NCBI RefSeq assembly: GCF_002355215.1
Contig: NZ_AP014612.1
Span: 1,302,001 to 1,366,000, forward strand
Reading direction: 5' to 3'
Source: Streptococcus troglodytae
GTDB taxonomy: Bacteria; Bacillota; Bacilli; Lactobacillales; Streptococcaceae
Length of the DNA: 64,000 nucleotides
The first letter of the stretch is position 1; each line of letters begins with the position of its first letter. Both the position numbers and the translations under genes were made by a program. Under the pieces are notes generated by a model. That model was not told the DNA's origin. It was given only the letters and a program-made list of their open reading frames with translations, and ran no database searches. Below are positions 17,563 through 27,155 of this stretch, in pieces.

Positions 17563-19374
17563 TTAATCTCTGTGCCTACCCATATAATTGCCTATAGTTG
17601 ACAAAAAGTTTTTTAGCATTCTTGACGAACATAATTTTTCAAAAAGTACTACTCCTCCCATACACATAAAGAGGTTAAATAACAGATAAGCTGACGGAGC
17701 ATAGAAACCATAAATGAAAGAATCCGTATTTGGATCAATCCATCTTGAAAACAGACTAACGATGAAAAGATTTAAAATTCCTGTTAGTAATAGAGAAGAC
17801 AGTATAATTAATTTACTAAGATTATTAGCTGTGAATTGATGTCTAAAACCATCAACAATTAAGATTAAATAAGCAAGAAAAGATAAGGGAAACATAAAAT
17901 AGGATACAGCCTGATAACATTTGATAAGCTTTTCTTGGAAATTAATATAATAATTTCTTCTTCTAAAAATACTAGCATTTAATTGCTGATAGTGATTTGA
18001 AAGACTAGTTAAATTGACATCATAATCACTATAGATCTTTGTGATCCCTACTGCACTTAATTGATCATTAGTTCTAGGCAAGGAAATATTTAGCATGTCT
18101 TCGTAAGAAATAAGCTCAGTCTCTGTTAAATTAGGATAATCTATATAACCTAATGATAAATTTGTATTATAGAAATGAAACATTTTATTCATCAGATCCA
18201 GTGACATGGTTATAGATTGACTAATATCTTTCCAATGGAAGGCACCCGTTTGTGTGGAGAGATAGATACCATCGCGTTTTTTTAACTTTCCTTTTCGAAA
18301 AGCTTCCCTCAGTTCATTTGCTATAGCTTTATAAAGAGCATTGGTCTTTTTGCCATTACCATGATAATAACCCTCTTCTTCTACTCCAAATCGAAAAGCC
18401 CATTGAGCAATGTCTCCTTTAATATCAGTATTTTTACCAGCCCATAGACCATACGAAGATAAAACTGTATCTCCTATTGTTCGTAAACTCGGACTTGCTT
18501 TAATAGCTAATTCGAAAGCCTTTCGTGACGCCCAAACATTACTGTCAGTTGTTTGATTATCTTCAATTTGATAAATGAGGCTCATAGCTTTTGCTGCAGC
18601 TGTATCAGAGCGATCATTAACGCCCCATATGCCATAATAGCTATAGTTAATAGCTGAGACCCAAACATTACTAACAACTATACCAACTAAAGGTAATAAT
18701 ACAAGGACACTCCTTAATAAAATTTCATGTAGATCCCTTTTATAAAGAATAACAATTGTTATAATAATTGTTATAGCAGCAACTAATATAAAAGGTAAAA
18801 TCCAAATAGAATCTTCCCGCAATGTCCAAAAATACATGATAGAAAAGAAAGCTAAAATAGTCCACGGTAAAAACAAAGATAATTTACCGCGACGTCTTAT
18901 AAAGATAGCAATATAACTAGATATAATGAGTAACAGAACCCATGGAACCAGTGCATTACGATAAATGCGATAAAAAGCACCATGATTGATAGGCGTAAAA
19001 ATAATAACAAAAAAGATAAGCAACAGTAATTTTTTACTTTTTACTACAGGCTGAATGGCCTTTATAAAACTAAAACTAGACAGACTGATTAACAAGCCAT
19101 AAAGTACGCTATAAGGGATATTTAACAGTTGAGTTAGAGCAAGAAAAAGAGGGTAGCCTACATTTTTAGTCATTGCAATATAAGAATAAGTTTTACCCAA
19201 CCAGTTTCCTGAAGCAATTGAAATAGCATTTTTAAGCTGCAGTAGATCGTCATAACCCGTATTAACATCCAACTCCCATGAAGCACTTCTCAATAAGGCT
19301 ATTCGACAAATTCCAATAAAACATAATATAATATAAAATAGAGTACTTTTTTTAATCGTCACATTCTTTTTCAA
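17563..19374 (-). CDS. sccQ: Polytopic membrane protein, probable GT-C-type side-chain transferase (SccQ position)
   Basis: 603 aa with about 10-12 hydrophobic segments and a large non-membrane region (about residues 250-480). The first extracellular loop holds ELDVNTGYDD, placed like the acidic motif of GT-C glycosyltransferases. GT-C enzymes use polyprenyl-phosphate sugars on the outer face. The partner GT2 directly upstream would make that donor. The start is a TTG with GGGAG ten bases upstream; no ATG is available there. It is the last gene of the locus. The symbol is by gene order in S. mutans, from memory. Confidence 0.72.
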   Translation of the reverse strand: MKKNVTIKKSTLFYIILCFIGICRIALLRSASWELDVNTGYDDLLQLKNAISIASGNWLGKTYSYIAMTKNVGYPLFLALTQLLNIPYSVLYGLLISLSSFSFIKAIQPVVKSKKLLLLIFFVIIFTPINHGAFYRIYRNALVPWVLLLIISSYIAIFIRRRGKLSLFLPWTILAFFSIMYFWTLREDSIWILPFILVAAITIIITIVILYKRDLHEILLRSVLVLLPLVGIVVSNVWVSAINYSYYGIWGVNDRSDTAAAKAMSLIYQIEDNQTTDSNVWASRKAFELAIKASPSLRTIGDTVLSSYGLWAGKNTDIKGDIAQWAFRFGVEEEGYYHGNGKKTNALYKAIANELREAFRKGKLKKRDGIYLSTQTGAFHWKDISQSITMSLDLMNKMFHFYNTNLSLGYIDYPNLTETELISYEDMLNISLPRTNDQLSAVGITKIYSDYDVNLTSLSNHYQQLNASIFRRRNYYINFQEKLIKCYQAVSYFMFPLSFLAYLILIVDGFRHQFTANNLSKLIILSSLLLTGILNLFIVSLFSRWIDPNTDSFIYGFYAPSAYLLFNLFMCMGGVVLFEKLCSSRMLKNFLSTIGNYMGRHRD

Positions 19375-19501
19375 TTAGACCAATCTCCCTCTTTCTTATC
19401 TATATAAAATTCTAAAAATTTAAAATAGCGGCTAATAAACTGAGTTAGATAAAAATTTGAACAATTTTATAATCGCCACAAATAATACCCAGCCCTAAAG
19501 A

Positions 19502-20440
19502 CTATTTACGACCATTACGCTCATAATAGTCATAAATTTTCAGTTCATATTGCATACGATTCTGACGAACAATAGTATCTAAAATAAAACCTAATGCAAA
19601 AGACAAGGCTGCTAAAATCATAAAACCTGTTGCTAAAATAGCTGATGGCATTTTAGCAATAAAGCCTGTCTCTGCAAATTCCGTCACAACAGGAACACCT
19701 ACGATAAGACCTAAAATAAAGAAAAATAAAGTCACAAGACTAAAGAATATGAGTGGCTTATAATCTTTAAAGAGATTAAAAATCATACAAAGTACTTTAA
19801 AACCATCTGAGAAGGTATTCAGTTTAGACTCACTACCCTCGGGACGATCATGATATGTAATAGGCACTTCGACTAGTTTAAAACGTTTGTCAAGCGAATG
19901 GATTGACAATTCAGTCTCAATCTCAAATCCTGATGATAAAACAGGAAAATTCTTAACAAAGAGACGATTAAAGCCACGATATCCCGTCATAATATCCTGA
20001 TAATTTCCTTGGTAAAGGTGATTAACTAAAAGTCGTACTAAATTATTGCCGAAGCCATGAAACCCACGCTTATTTTCTTCAGCATAAGTCCCATTAGATA
20101 GACGATCTCCAATGGTCATATCAGCTTCACCAGAACGTAAAGGGTCTAAAAGCTTTTGCACCTCGTCTGCTGGGTATGTATCATCTGCATCAACCATGAT
20201 ATAGTAATCTGCATTAATTTCACGAAACATTGAACGAACGACATTTCCCTTTCCTTGGCGAGATTCAAAACGAACAATCGCACCAGCTTGGCGAGCTAAT
20301 TCATTTGTTCTGTCTTTAGAATTATTATCATAAACATAAATATCAGCTTCCGGTAAGACTCGCTTAAAATCAGTGATAACTTTTTGAATAGTAATCTCTT
20401 CATTGTAAGCTGGAAGTAATATTGCAATTTTCTCTGTCAT
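19502..20440 (-). CDS. sccP: GT2 polyprenyl-phosphate sugar synthase (SccP position)
   Basis: 312 aa from the ATG at 20440. GT2 fold with LLPAYNEEITIQKV, YDNNSKDRTNE, a DxD-like VDADDTYPADE and a GYRGFNR motif. Two C-terminal membrane helices (about 225-250 and 265-295) fit a DPM1-like enzyme that transfers a sugar from a nucleotide donor to undecaprenyl phosphate. About 130 bases separate it from the sccN homologue, and an internal promoter is possible (GATAAT with TTGATT 16 bases upstream, around 20455-20482). Glucose is the likely sugar by analogy with the S. mutans side chain. Confidence 0.82.
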   Translation of the reverse strand: MTEKIAILLPAYNEEITIQKVITDFKRVLPEADIYVYDNNSKDRTNELARQAGAIVRFESRQGKGNVVRSMFREINADYYIMVDADDTYPADEVQKLLDPLRSGEADMTIGDRLSNGTYAEENKRGFHGFGNNLVRLLVNHLYQGNYQDIMTGYRGFNRLFVKNFPVLSSGFEIETELSIHSLDKRFKLVEVPITYHDRPEGSESKLNTFSDGFKVLCMIFNLFKDYKPLIFFSLVTLFFFILGLIVGVPVVTEFAETGFIAKMPSAILATGFMILAALSFALGFILDTIVRQNRMQYELKIYDYYERNGRK

Positions 20441-20571
20441 AGTATAAATTCTCACTGTTAATATTATCAAGCAACAAAATTTAGAATCAACAACAATTAA
20501 ACATGACTCATTAGTAAATGCTAAGTTCTGGTTTTATAAAGTTATTGATTCTAAATAAATGTCTATAGCCT

Positions 20572-21498
20572 CTATCCTTTCTCCTTAACAATATAAACTG
20601 GTCTTTTCTTGGTTTCCAAAAAGATTTTAGCAATGTATTTTCCAATAATACCAAGTGACAAAAGTTGTAAACCACCTATTAAAAGTATAATAGACACCAT
20701 ACTGGCCCAGCCCGTAACACTGCCTCCAACAGTTAATTTTCGAATGATAATAAATAGAATACTAATGATGGAAAGTAAAAACGAAATAGCCCCTGTCCAT
20801 GTTGCCAAGTTAAGCGGTGCTTCAGAAAAGTTAATGAAACCATCCATAGAATAACGTAAAAGAGTCCAAAAACTCCATGACGTTTTTCCTGCAACACGTT
20901 CTCGATTCTCATAAGCTACATAAGTGACATCAAATCCTACCCAAGAGAAAAGGCCCTTTGAAAATCGGTTGACTTCGCCTAATTTTAAAATACTATCAAC
21001 TACTTGACGTGTCATTAAACGAAAGTCACGCGCCCCATCTACCATTTCTGTACTCGAAATTTTATTAATGAGCCAATAGAATGTCTTCGCAAATAAAGAG
21101 CGAATGAAAGGCTCCCCCTTCCGGTCAGCACGTCTAGTACCTACCACATCATAACCTTCTTTTAATTTAGAATACATTTCTAATAACAGCTCTGGCGGAT
21201 CCTGCAAATCAGCGTCCATAACAGTAATAATATCACCATCTGCTGCTTCCAACCCTGCTAAAAGAGCAGCTTCTTTTCCAAAATTTCGGGAAAAAGAGAG
21301 ATAATGTACATTTTTAAACCGAGCTGCAGCTTCACGTAAAACTGTTAAAGTCTTATCACTTGAACCATCATTAATAAAATAATAGTCAAAAAGCAACTCA
21401 TCAGACATTTGTCTTTCCACTTTTTGTGTTTCTTTTAAAAATGGGTGAATGGTTTCTCCCTCGTTATAACAAGGAATCACTATTGAAAGTTTTTTCAT
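20572..21498 (-). CDS. sccN: GT2 polyprenyl-phosphate sugar synthase (SccN/GacI-like)
   Basis: 308 aa. The motifs are IVIPCYNEGETI, FINDGSSDKT, the donor-binding MDADLQDPPELL and the acceptor region VDGARDFRLM; two membrane helices follow at about 230-255 and 265-290. It is a member of the group that makes undecaprenyl-phosphate-linked sugars for wall polysaccharide side chains. AAGGGGG precedes the ATG. A frameshifted copy that I estimate at over 70 percent identical lies upstream of rmlD (34855-35781). In the locus it directly follows a polytopic membrane protein, forming a donor and transferase pair. Confidence 0.85.
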   Translation of the reverse strand: MKKLSIVIPCYNEGETIHPFLKETQKVERQMSDELLFDYYFINDGSSDKTLTVLREAAARFKNVHYLSFSRNFGKEAALLAGLEAADGDIITVMDADLQDPPELLLEMYSKLKEGYDVVGTRRADRKGEPFIRSLFAKTFYWLINKISSTEMVDGARDFRLMTRQVVDSILKLGEVNRFSKGLFSWVGFDVTYVAYENRERVAGKTSWSFWTLLRYSMDGFINFSEAPLNLATWTGAISFLLSIISILFIIIRKLTVGGSVTGWASMVSIILLIGGLQLLSLGIIGKYIAKIFLETKKRPVYIVKEKG

Positions 21499-21514
21499 TT
21501 TTCCCCCTTGAAAA

Positions 21515-22804
21515 TTAATAATTGGAATTAAACTTTCCTTCTTGCCATTTCACCTTTTCTTTAAGTAAGGGATACCCCTCTTTCCAAAGAAGTAAAATTA
21601 CAATGAAGACGGCAAAAAGTAATGGAATATAAGTTCTGAGTTGAGAAGCATAAATAGTTGGCGACAAAGAGACTAACATCCTTGAAGCATATCCTGCGAT
21701 CAAGATAATCACGGCCAGCAAACCCTTTATTTTTTCTTCAAATAAGTAAAAGATAACAACAGCTATTATTAATAGTAAAGCCGTATAAATAATCAATGGA
21801 TATAAGTTTTCTTTAATACTAAAATAAAGATGGTTTTTCCTTGCATTTTGAGTATCAATAATTTTTTGTATTGCTGTAAATAAATTACTGATACCTAGCT
21901 TATTTATAATGAGTGTATACACTATAAAGCTTATAGCAACTGTTGAGAAAAATTGTTTTTTTAGAAGAGATAGAATAATAATTATAAGCAATAGCATAAA
22001 GAAAATATTTAATTCTGCTGTTACAAAAAGAATTCTGTTTGTTTCCAAATAACCTTTTAGAATTTTCGTTATTAGAGATAATTTATTAAAATTGGGATAC
22101 CAAGTAGCAATCTCTTGCGAGAGACGACTGTCAGAACCTGGAGAAAAGAATGCTGATATGAAACCTAATAAAGAAACACCAAATGCTCCTAAATATTTCA
22201 TATTAATTTTTTGATTTCTAACAAATTCTGATATAAGAAGAAAACCTATAATAAGAAATCCTAAAACAGTGAACTGTTCTTGCATAAAAGCAAAACTAAT
22301 AGCAATAAACGCTAACAATACAGAGAAGTTATTTCTCTGATTTAATAAATACCATCCAATTACTAGGGCAAACATAGGGAATAAGTAATTCGTTACTGTA
22401 GGAATTAAACCAGCACTCGTAAAAAGCACTCCGGGAAAAATAATGATAAAAATTATTGGAAGACTATAATTTATATATAGATAGCCCTTTTCAGGAAGAA
22501 TAATCTGCTTCAAAGCATATAAGAAGAGAAAGGTTAAACTTAATAAAGAAAGATCAAAAATGATATAATGATGTCCTGACATAAACATCGTTACTGATTC
22601 AATAAGCAACCTACTTGACCAAGTTTGATAGCGATAAATGGCATACTCAAAGAAACCATGTTTACTTAATTCATGCGCAAAGGCCGTTTGATCTCCTGCA
22701 TCATTAATATATACTATCAGCTCTAATGTAAAAATAATACTGACAATAAAATAAAATAACAATAGGCGGTAATGATTCTTAATAAAACTTATTACTTTTT
22801 CCAT
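21515..22804 (-). CDS. sccM: Polytopic membrane protein, probable side-chain transferase (SccM position)
   Basis: 429 aa from the ATG at 22804, which has AAGGAGA six bases upstream; an earlier in-frame Met at 22843 lacks a site. About ten hydrophobic segments. The first loop holds YINDAGDQTAF, an acidic motif in the place expected for a GT-C enzyme. It sits between the LTA-synthase-like gene and the GT2 gene. I infer that it moves sugar from the polyprenyl donor made by its neighbour onto the rhamnan outside the membrane. No Pfam domain is obvious by eye. Confidence 0.72.
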   Translation of the reverse strand: MEKVISFIKNHYRLLLFYFIVSIIFTLELIVYINDAGDQTAFAHELSKHGFFEYAIYRYQTWSSRLLIESVTMFMSGHHYIIFDLSLLSLTFLFLYALKQIILPEKGYLYINYSLPIIFIIIFPGVLFTSAGLIPTVTNYLFPMFALVIGWYLLNQRNNFSVLLAFIAISFAFMQEQFTVLGFLIIGFLLISEFVRNQKINMKYLGAFGVSLLGFISAFFSPGSDSRLSQEIATWYPNFNKLSLITKILKGYLETNRILFVTAELNIFFMLLLIIIILSLLKKQFFSTVAISFIVYTLIINKLGISNLFTAIQKIIDTQNARKNHLYFSIKENLYPLIIYTALLLIIAVVIFYLFEEKIKGLLAVIILIAGYASRMLVSLSPTIYASQLRTYIPLLFAVFIVILLLWKEGYPLLKEKVKWQEGKFNSNY

Positions 22805-22866
22805 AAATACTCTCCTTCTATTATTAGCATTGAAATTTCTCATAAGTATTTTTCATAAAGAAATAT

Positions 22867-25407
22867 TTATCGAATGTTAAAGAATCCTTTATAGTCTCTG
22901 ATATATCCCTTTCCTACAGTTATATCATATTGTATAAGTTTCAAATCGTTAGCAATTTCTTTTTGTTCTTTAGTAAGTTTTCCATGACCAACAGTAGTAT
23001 TATTTAAAACTTCTGTTAATAGAGCATAATAAGGCGAAACTTTTGAATTGGTATGTTCTAGAAGTTCAGCTGTAAAATCACTAGAATTAACATAAGAATG
23101 ATTCAAAGTCTTGGTTTTATAATTACTCCAAATAAAGTAATCTGTTTGATATTGGCTGTCCGGATCTTTTTTAAAAGCACTTTCAGGATACAAACCAGGT
23201 AAATGATCCCCATAAAAAACAACTGTTACTTTGTGTTTCAACTGCGAAAGCTGATCTAAAAAATCTTTCGTTTCTTTATCTGTATAGGTCAGCAATCGTG
23301 CATAACTAGATAAAGAACCATTTTCATCTTTTGTATAACCCTTACCAGTAGCAACCACATCACTTGGCTCATCCGATGCCCAAGGCACATGATTTTGCAT
23401 TGTCATTACAGAGAAAAATTGACTTTGAGAAGGATTAATCTTATCTAAAATATTCTGATAAGTTGTTTTATCACTAACATTAAGTCCTACTTTTTCAGAA
23501 TGAGTAATTTTGTCACTGGTTCCACTGGAAGCAACAAAAGTCGGAAATTTTAATTTATCATAAACATATTTTCTAGAATAATTTGAAGCCGAAGATGGGT
23601 GAATAACAACTCGATTTTTTGATTTAAACTGATTGCTGATGGAAGGAAAAACAGACATATCAGGAACAACCTCGGTATAGAGAGTTGAAACCGAAGAATT
23701 AAAATTATAGTATGGCAAACCAGTTAATGATTGAAATTCCATATTGGCAGTACCGCCGCCATAACCATCTGAATGCATCAATCCGCTAGTTGTTTTTTCT
23801 TTAATCTGTTTAATATTAGGAATAACATCACGGCTAAGGCTAACTCCTTGAACACGATCAGGATCCGAAAAACTTTCACTTAAAATATAGATAACTGTTT
23901 GATTTGAAATATTTTCTGTTCGAACCTTATTGATTTTATGAGCTACATTATTATATTTCTTAGCTAATTTAAGAATACGCTCTTTACTGTAATCTGACGG
24001 TTTATCCATAATAGACTTGGTTACCTGCTTTGTCCAAACATACATCAGAGATTTATAACTAGCATTCGAATAAAAGCCTTGATAGCCTATATCAACCCAA
24101 TTATTAACCTGAGATACTACAGGAATCCCATTTACAATTTTGCTGCCTTTCTCATTTCTAAATATGATAAAAATACTAAACCCAAGAAGGCAAATAGAAG
24201 AGATAAGCCCTGCTTTTAACCGATGATTTTCCGTAATCTTTCCTTGCAGCAAACGTTTTCTAAGGAACAAATATAACAGAATCAAAGCAGCTAAAATTAA
24301 TAGAGTACTAAAAATAATATTAGCATTAACAGAACGTGCTAACAATCTTATATTAGTAACCCATGCAAAATCTGTCACTAGCAGAGGTTCATTACGCATA
24401 CCTACCTTAAGGACATTAACGACAGTAACAATTGATCCTAAAATAACAATTAGAAAAGTTACAAGTAGATAGCGATTAATGATCAAGTATAAGAAAAAAC
24501 CAGCTGCTGTCAATACCAATATCTGGTAAGCAGTCGCTCCCGGAACAATATACTTACCTAATAAATCAGCATCATTTTTTAAGCCATATTGAAAAGTATA
24601 GTTAAAGATAGTGGCAAATAAAAGACTGGAAACAAAGGCTAGAGAGAGATTGGGACGATTCAATTTGATAGAACGATAAGCGTTAAAACAAGCTTCTACA
24701 ATCACACTGAACAAGATCAATGTTAGCAGAGTATAAAGAAATAAAAGGCTTTCATAGGCAAGAGGTTTGTGGTAATAAGCCCTTAATGATTCCTGTAAAA
24801 GTTTAACATAAAGCGTATCACTAAGAATAAAAGAAACAATTAATCCAGTTAGAAGAAATTCAGTTTCAGAAAAGTTCTCTAAAAGTAGAGTCATTTTCCG
24901 AGACAAATGCGATCTCTTCATTTTTACTCTTATAAGATAATTCAAAGCAAGTGTGCAAACAATAATTAAAACGAAAGTCGGTAAAAAATAAGGCTGAAAG
25001 AAATGATTTTTTGTCAAATTCCAAATTTCAAATGTTTCATTATTTAACTCTCTGGTAACAGCCAAAAAATAAGACACCACTATATAAATACCGTATCCTA
25101 ACAACAGTTTGATAAAAAATGATTTTTTTAAATTTTTAGATACATAGAGTGACAGACCTAAAATTGAGAGGACATAAATAACAAGACAAACTCCCCCGAT
25201 AATTTTAAAATGGCTAGGCAATGCTTCCCAATGCCCTATCATAATATCAAAATTTTTCGAAATGACTTTGAAAGACAAAGATGAATTTGCTCTACGTCCT
25301 ATTAAAAGATCATAATTTCTTAATGTGATATTAAGTGCAAAAATAAAAATGAAAATAAGTAATTTTTGCTTTCCAAGCATATCCCATAATTTTTTCAATT
25401 GTTTCAT
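22867..25407 (-). CDS. sccH: LTA-synthase-family glycerol-phosphate transferase of the wall polysaccharide (SccH/GacH-like)
   Basis: 846 aa. The N-terminal half (to about residue 440) contains many membrane segments, more than in LtaS. The C-terminal extracellular sulfatase-like domain carries ILSESFSDPDRV (Ser rather than Thr at the nucleophile position), GYGGGTANMEFQSLTG and VFYGDHLPGLYP. The homologue in group A streptococcus adds glycerol phosphate to the polysaccharide side chain. The ATG overlaps the rgpF stop by four bases. Confidence 0.88.
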   Translation of the reverse strand: MKQLKKLWDMLGKQKLLIFIFIFALNITLRNYDLLIGRRANSSLSFKVISKNFDIMIGHWEALPSHFKIIGGVCLVIYVLSILGLSLYVSKNLKKSFFIKLLLGYGIYIVVSYFLAVTRELNNETFEIWNLTKNHFFQPYFLPTFVLIIVCTLALNYLIRVKMKRSHLSRKMTLLLENFSETEFLLTGLIVSFILSDTLYVKLLQESLRAYYHKPLAYESLLFLYTLLTLILFSVIVEACFNAYRSIKLNRPNLSLAFVSSLLFATIFNYTFQYGLKNDADLLGKYIVPGATAYQILVLTAAGFFLYLIINRYLLVTFLIVILGSIVTVVNVLKVGMRNEPLLVTDFAWVTNIRLLARSVNANIIFSTLLILAALILLYLFLRKRLLQGKITENHRLKAGLISSICLLGFSIFIIFRNEKGSKIVNGIPVVSQVNNWVDIGYQGFYSNASYKSLMYVWTKQVTKSIMDKPSDYSKERILKLAKKYNNVAHKINKVRTENISNQTVIYILSESFSDPDRVQGVSLSRDVIPNIKQIKEKTTSGLMHSDGYGGGTANMEFQSLTGLPYYNFNSSVSTLYTEVVPDMSVFPSISNQFKSKNRVVIHPSSASNYSRKYVYDKLKFPTFVASSGTSDKITHSEKVGLNVSDKTTYQNILDKINPSQSQFFSVMTMQNHVPWASDEPSDVVATGKGYTKDENGSLSSYARLLTYTDKETKDFLDQLSQLKHKVTVVFYGDHLPGLYPESAFKKDPDSQYQTDYFIWSNYKTKTLNHSYVNSSDFTAELLEHTNSKVSPYYALLTEVLNNTTVGHGKLTKEQKEIANDLKLIQYDITVGKGYIRDYKGFFNIR

Positions 25408-27155
25408 GACTTTATTTTTTGCAAGGAACGTTTAAGGATATATTTGACAGCTCTAGCTGGGCCAATGAAAATATATTTAAAAGCTCCTCTTATTCCTCCC
25501 ATATGGTTAAAATCAACAAAGGTATTCGGTGCTGAATTTCCTCGTTCATTCAATAGTTTATTATCTATGAAGGGTGTTAAATCCACTGGATTTTTAGAAA
25601 TTCTAAAATCGTAATGCTCATTCCAAGCAATATAGATCAGTAAACGCTCAATAGCATGTAAAATAGAATTTTGCGGCAAAGGTTCCTCAGGCACATCATC
25701 ATCTGTCAGATTTAGATCAAAGAGCGGTTTTAAGGCATCATATTTAAACCAAACAAAAGTACCATAACTCATGACAAAAGTGTGAAAAGCATTGAAATCA
25801 ATCGCTTTGGTCATTCCCATTTTTTGCCATAATGTATTCATCTCAGGTGCAATCAAATGTTCATTCCAAGCATCAACAATTTTATTATAGCGAAAGAAAG
25901 TCGGTATATCAGCAATAACCAAGCCAATTTTCGGGTTTTGCTGCAATTGCGCTAAAATATTGTCTGCTGGTTTAACCAACATGTCAATTAATTCTTCCCG
26001 CCAAGACTGGCCAGCCCAAAAATCCGCTTCTTTTGACTTTTTAGTGTGAAAATGACCAATAACATCATAGGCAGCTAGATAATTCTTTAATTTTAACATA
26101 GGAAGAACATCACGCCCAATATTGCCTGTCACGAAAACTTGAGCTTCTTGACTGTTGGCTGCTAGGATTTCTTCAATTTCAGCTTTCTTATCATCACTGT
26201 CTGTCGTTATAAATAAATCATAAGAAAAATGAAATTGCTTAAATGCTGTTAAGAACTCTTCCAGCAGATCCACATAAAACACATGGAGATGAACCGCAAC
26301 CTTTTGATTCTTTAAATCAACTGCTTCTTCTTCCTTAATGTATTTATGTCCCAACAAATAACGAAAGTCAGGATAATTGATTTCTGACATGTGCGAAACA
26401 ATTAGGTCAATTGGATAAACTGATTTATTTTGAATGGCATTTAGCAAATATGGAGTGATCGATTGATTATTGTCAATCGCTTTAACCTTGATAAAGGGCA
26501 CCCTATGATTCAAAATAGCTGTTGGATTGTAGTAAGAGAAATCTGCATGCAGCATATGCGAAGCATCTTCTTTGGTTGTGTCAAATATAACACTATACTT
26601 AAAACCTGCATCCAGAAGTGCCGTCGTCACCTGAGTTTCATAATCATCAATGACACGCTGGACATCTGTATGATTTTGGACATTCTCCCAAAAATCATGA
26701 AAGGCATTTGATTGAATAACAGCTTTTTTAAAAGTAATAAAGTAACTTTGAATATGTTCCTTAAACTGCTTAGTTGCACGATTATTGGTCAATCCCCAAA
26801 AATCAACCTCATCTTGCTTTTCATAAGACAGGTAATACTCCTTAACATCCCACAAAGGTCCAAAGCAAGTATCGTTCATAACAGTGACAATATCATAAGA
26901 ATCAAGATTGTCAAAGCCAATGTGATTCATCCCATCACGCCAAGCCGCAAAATCAAAACCGATATTTTCTCTCTGTACAAAATCATCCATCAAATTTTGA
27001 TTACGCAGCTTGTCTTGATCCTCCTGAGATAGGTGGCTATTTGTGATGAAAACTACTCTTGAAAATAAGGGGCGCATTTGTGTTAGTTGGTAGTAAACAT
27101 GGGAACTCACACGATTATATTTATTAAAATGCACATACAAAAGCAGTCTTTTCAT
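25404..27155 (-). CDS. rgpF: RgpF rhamnosyltransferase
   Basis: 583 aa of the RgpF superfamily. The first half looks like a glycosyltransferase with VVFITNSHLSQEDQDKL, FDFAAWRDG and a TVMNDTCFGPL region; the second contains RDVLPMLK and GHFHTKKS. It extends the rhamnan chain on undecaprenyl diphosphate at the inner membrane face. It overlaps rgpE (ATGA) and sccH (ATGA), so the three are tightly coupled. Confidence 0.93.
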   Translation of the reverse strand: MKRLLLYVHFNKYNRVSSHVYYQLTQMRPLFSRVVFITNSHLSQEDQDKLRNQNLMDDFVQRENIGFDFAAWRDGMNHIGFDNLDSYDIVTVMNDTCFGPLWDVKEYYLSYEKQDEVDFWGLTNNRATKQFKEHIQSYFITFKKAVIQSNAFHDFWENVQNHTDVQRVIDDYETQVTTALLDAGFKYSVIFDTTKEDASHMLHADFSYYNPTAILNHRVPFIKVKAIDNNQSITPYLLNAIQNKSVYPIDLIVSHMSEINYPDFRYLLGHKYIKEEEAVDLKNQKVAVHLHVFYVDLLEEFLTAFKQFHFSYDLFITTDSDDKKAEIEEILAANSQEAQVFVTGNIGRDVLPMLKLKNYLAAYDVIGHFHTKKSKEADFWAGQSWREELIDMLVKPADNILAQLQQNPKIGLVIADIPTFFRYNKIVDAWNEHLIAPEMNTLWQKMGMTKAIDFNAFHTFVMSYGTFVWFKYDALKPLFDLNLTDDDVPEEPLPQNSILHAIERLLIYIAWNEHYDFRISKNPVDLTPFIDNKLLNERGNSAPNTFVDFNHMGGIRGAFKYIFIGPARAVKYILKRSLQKIKS

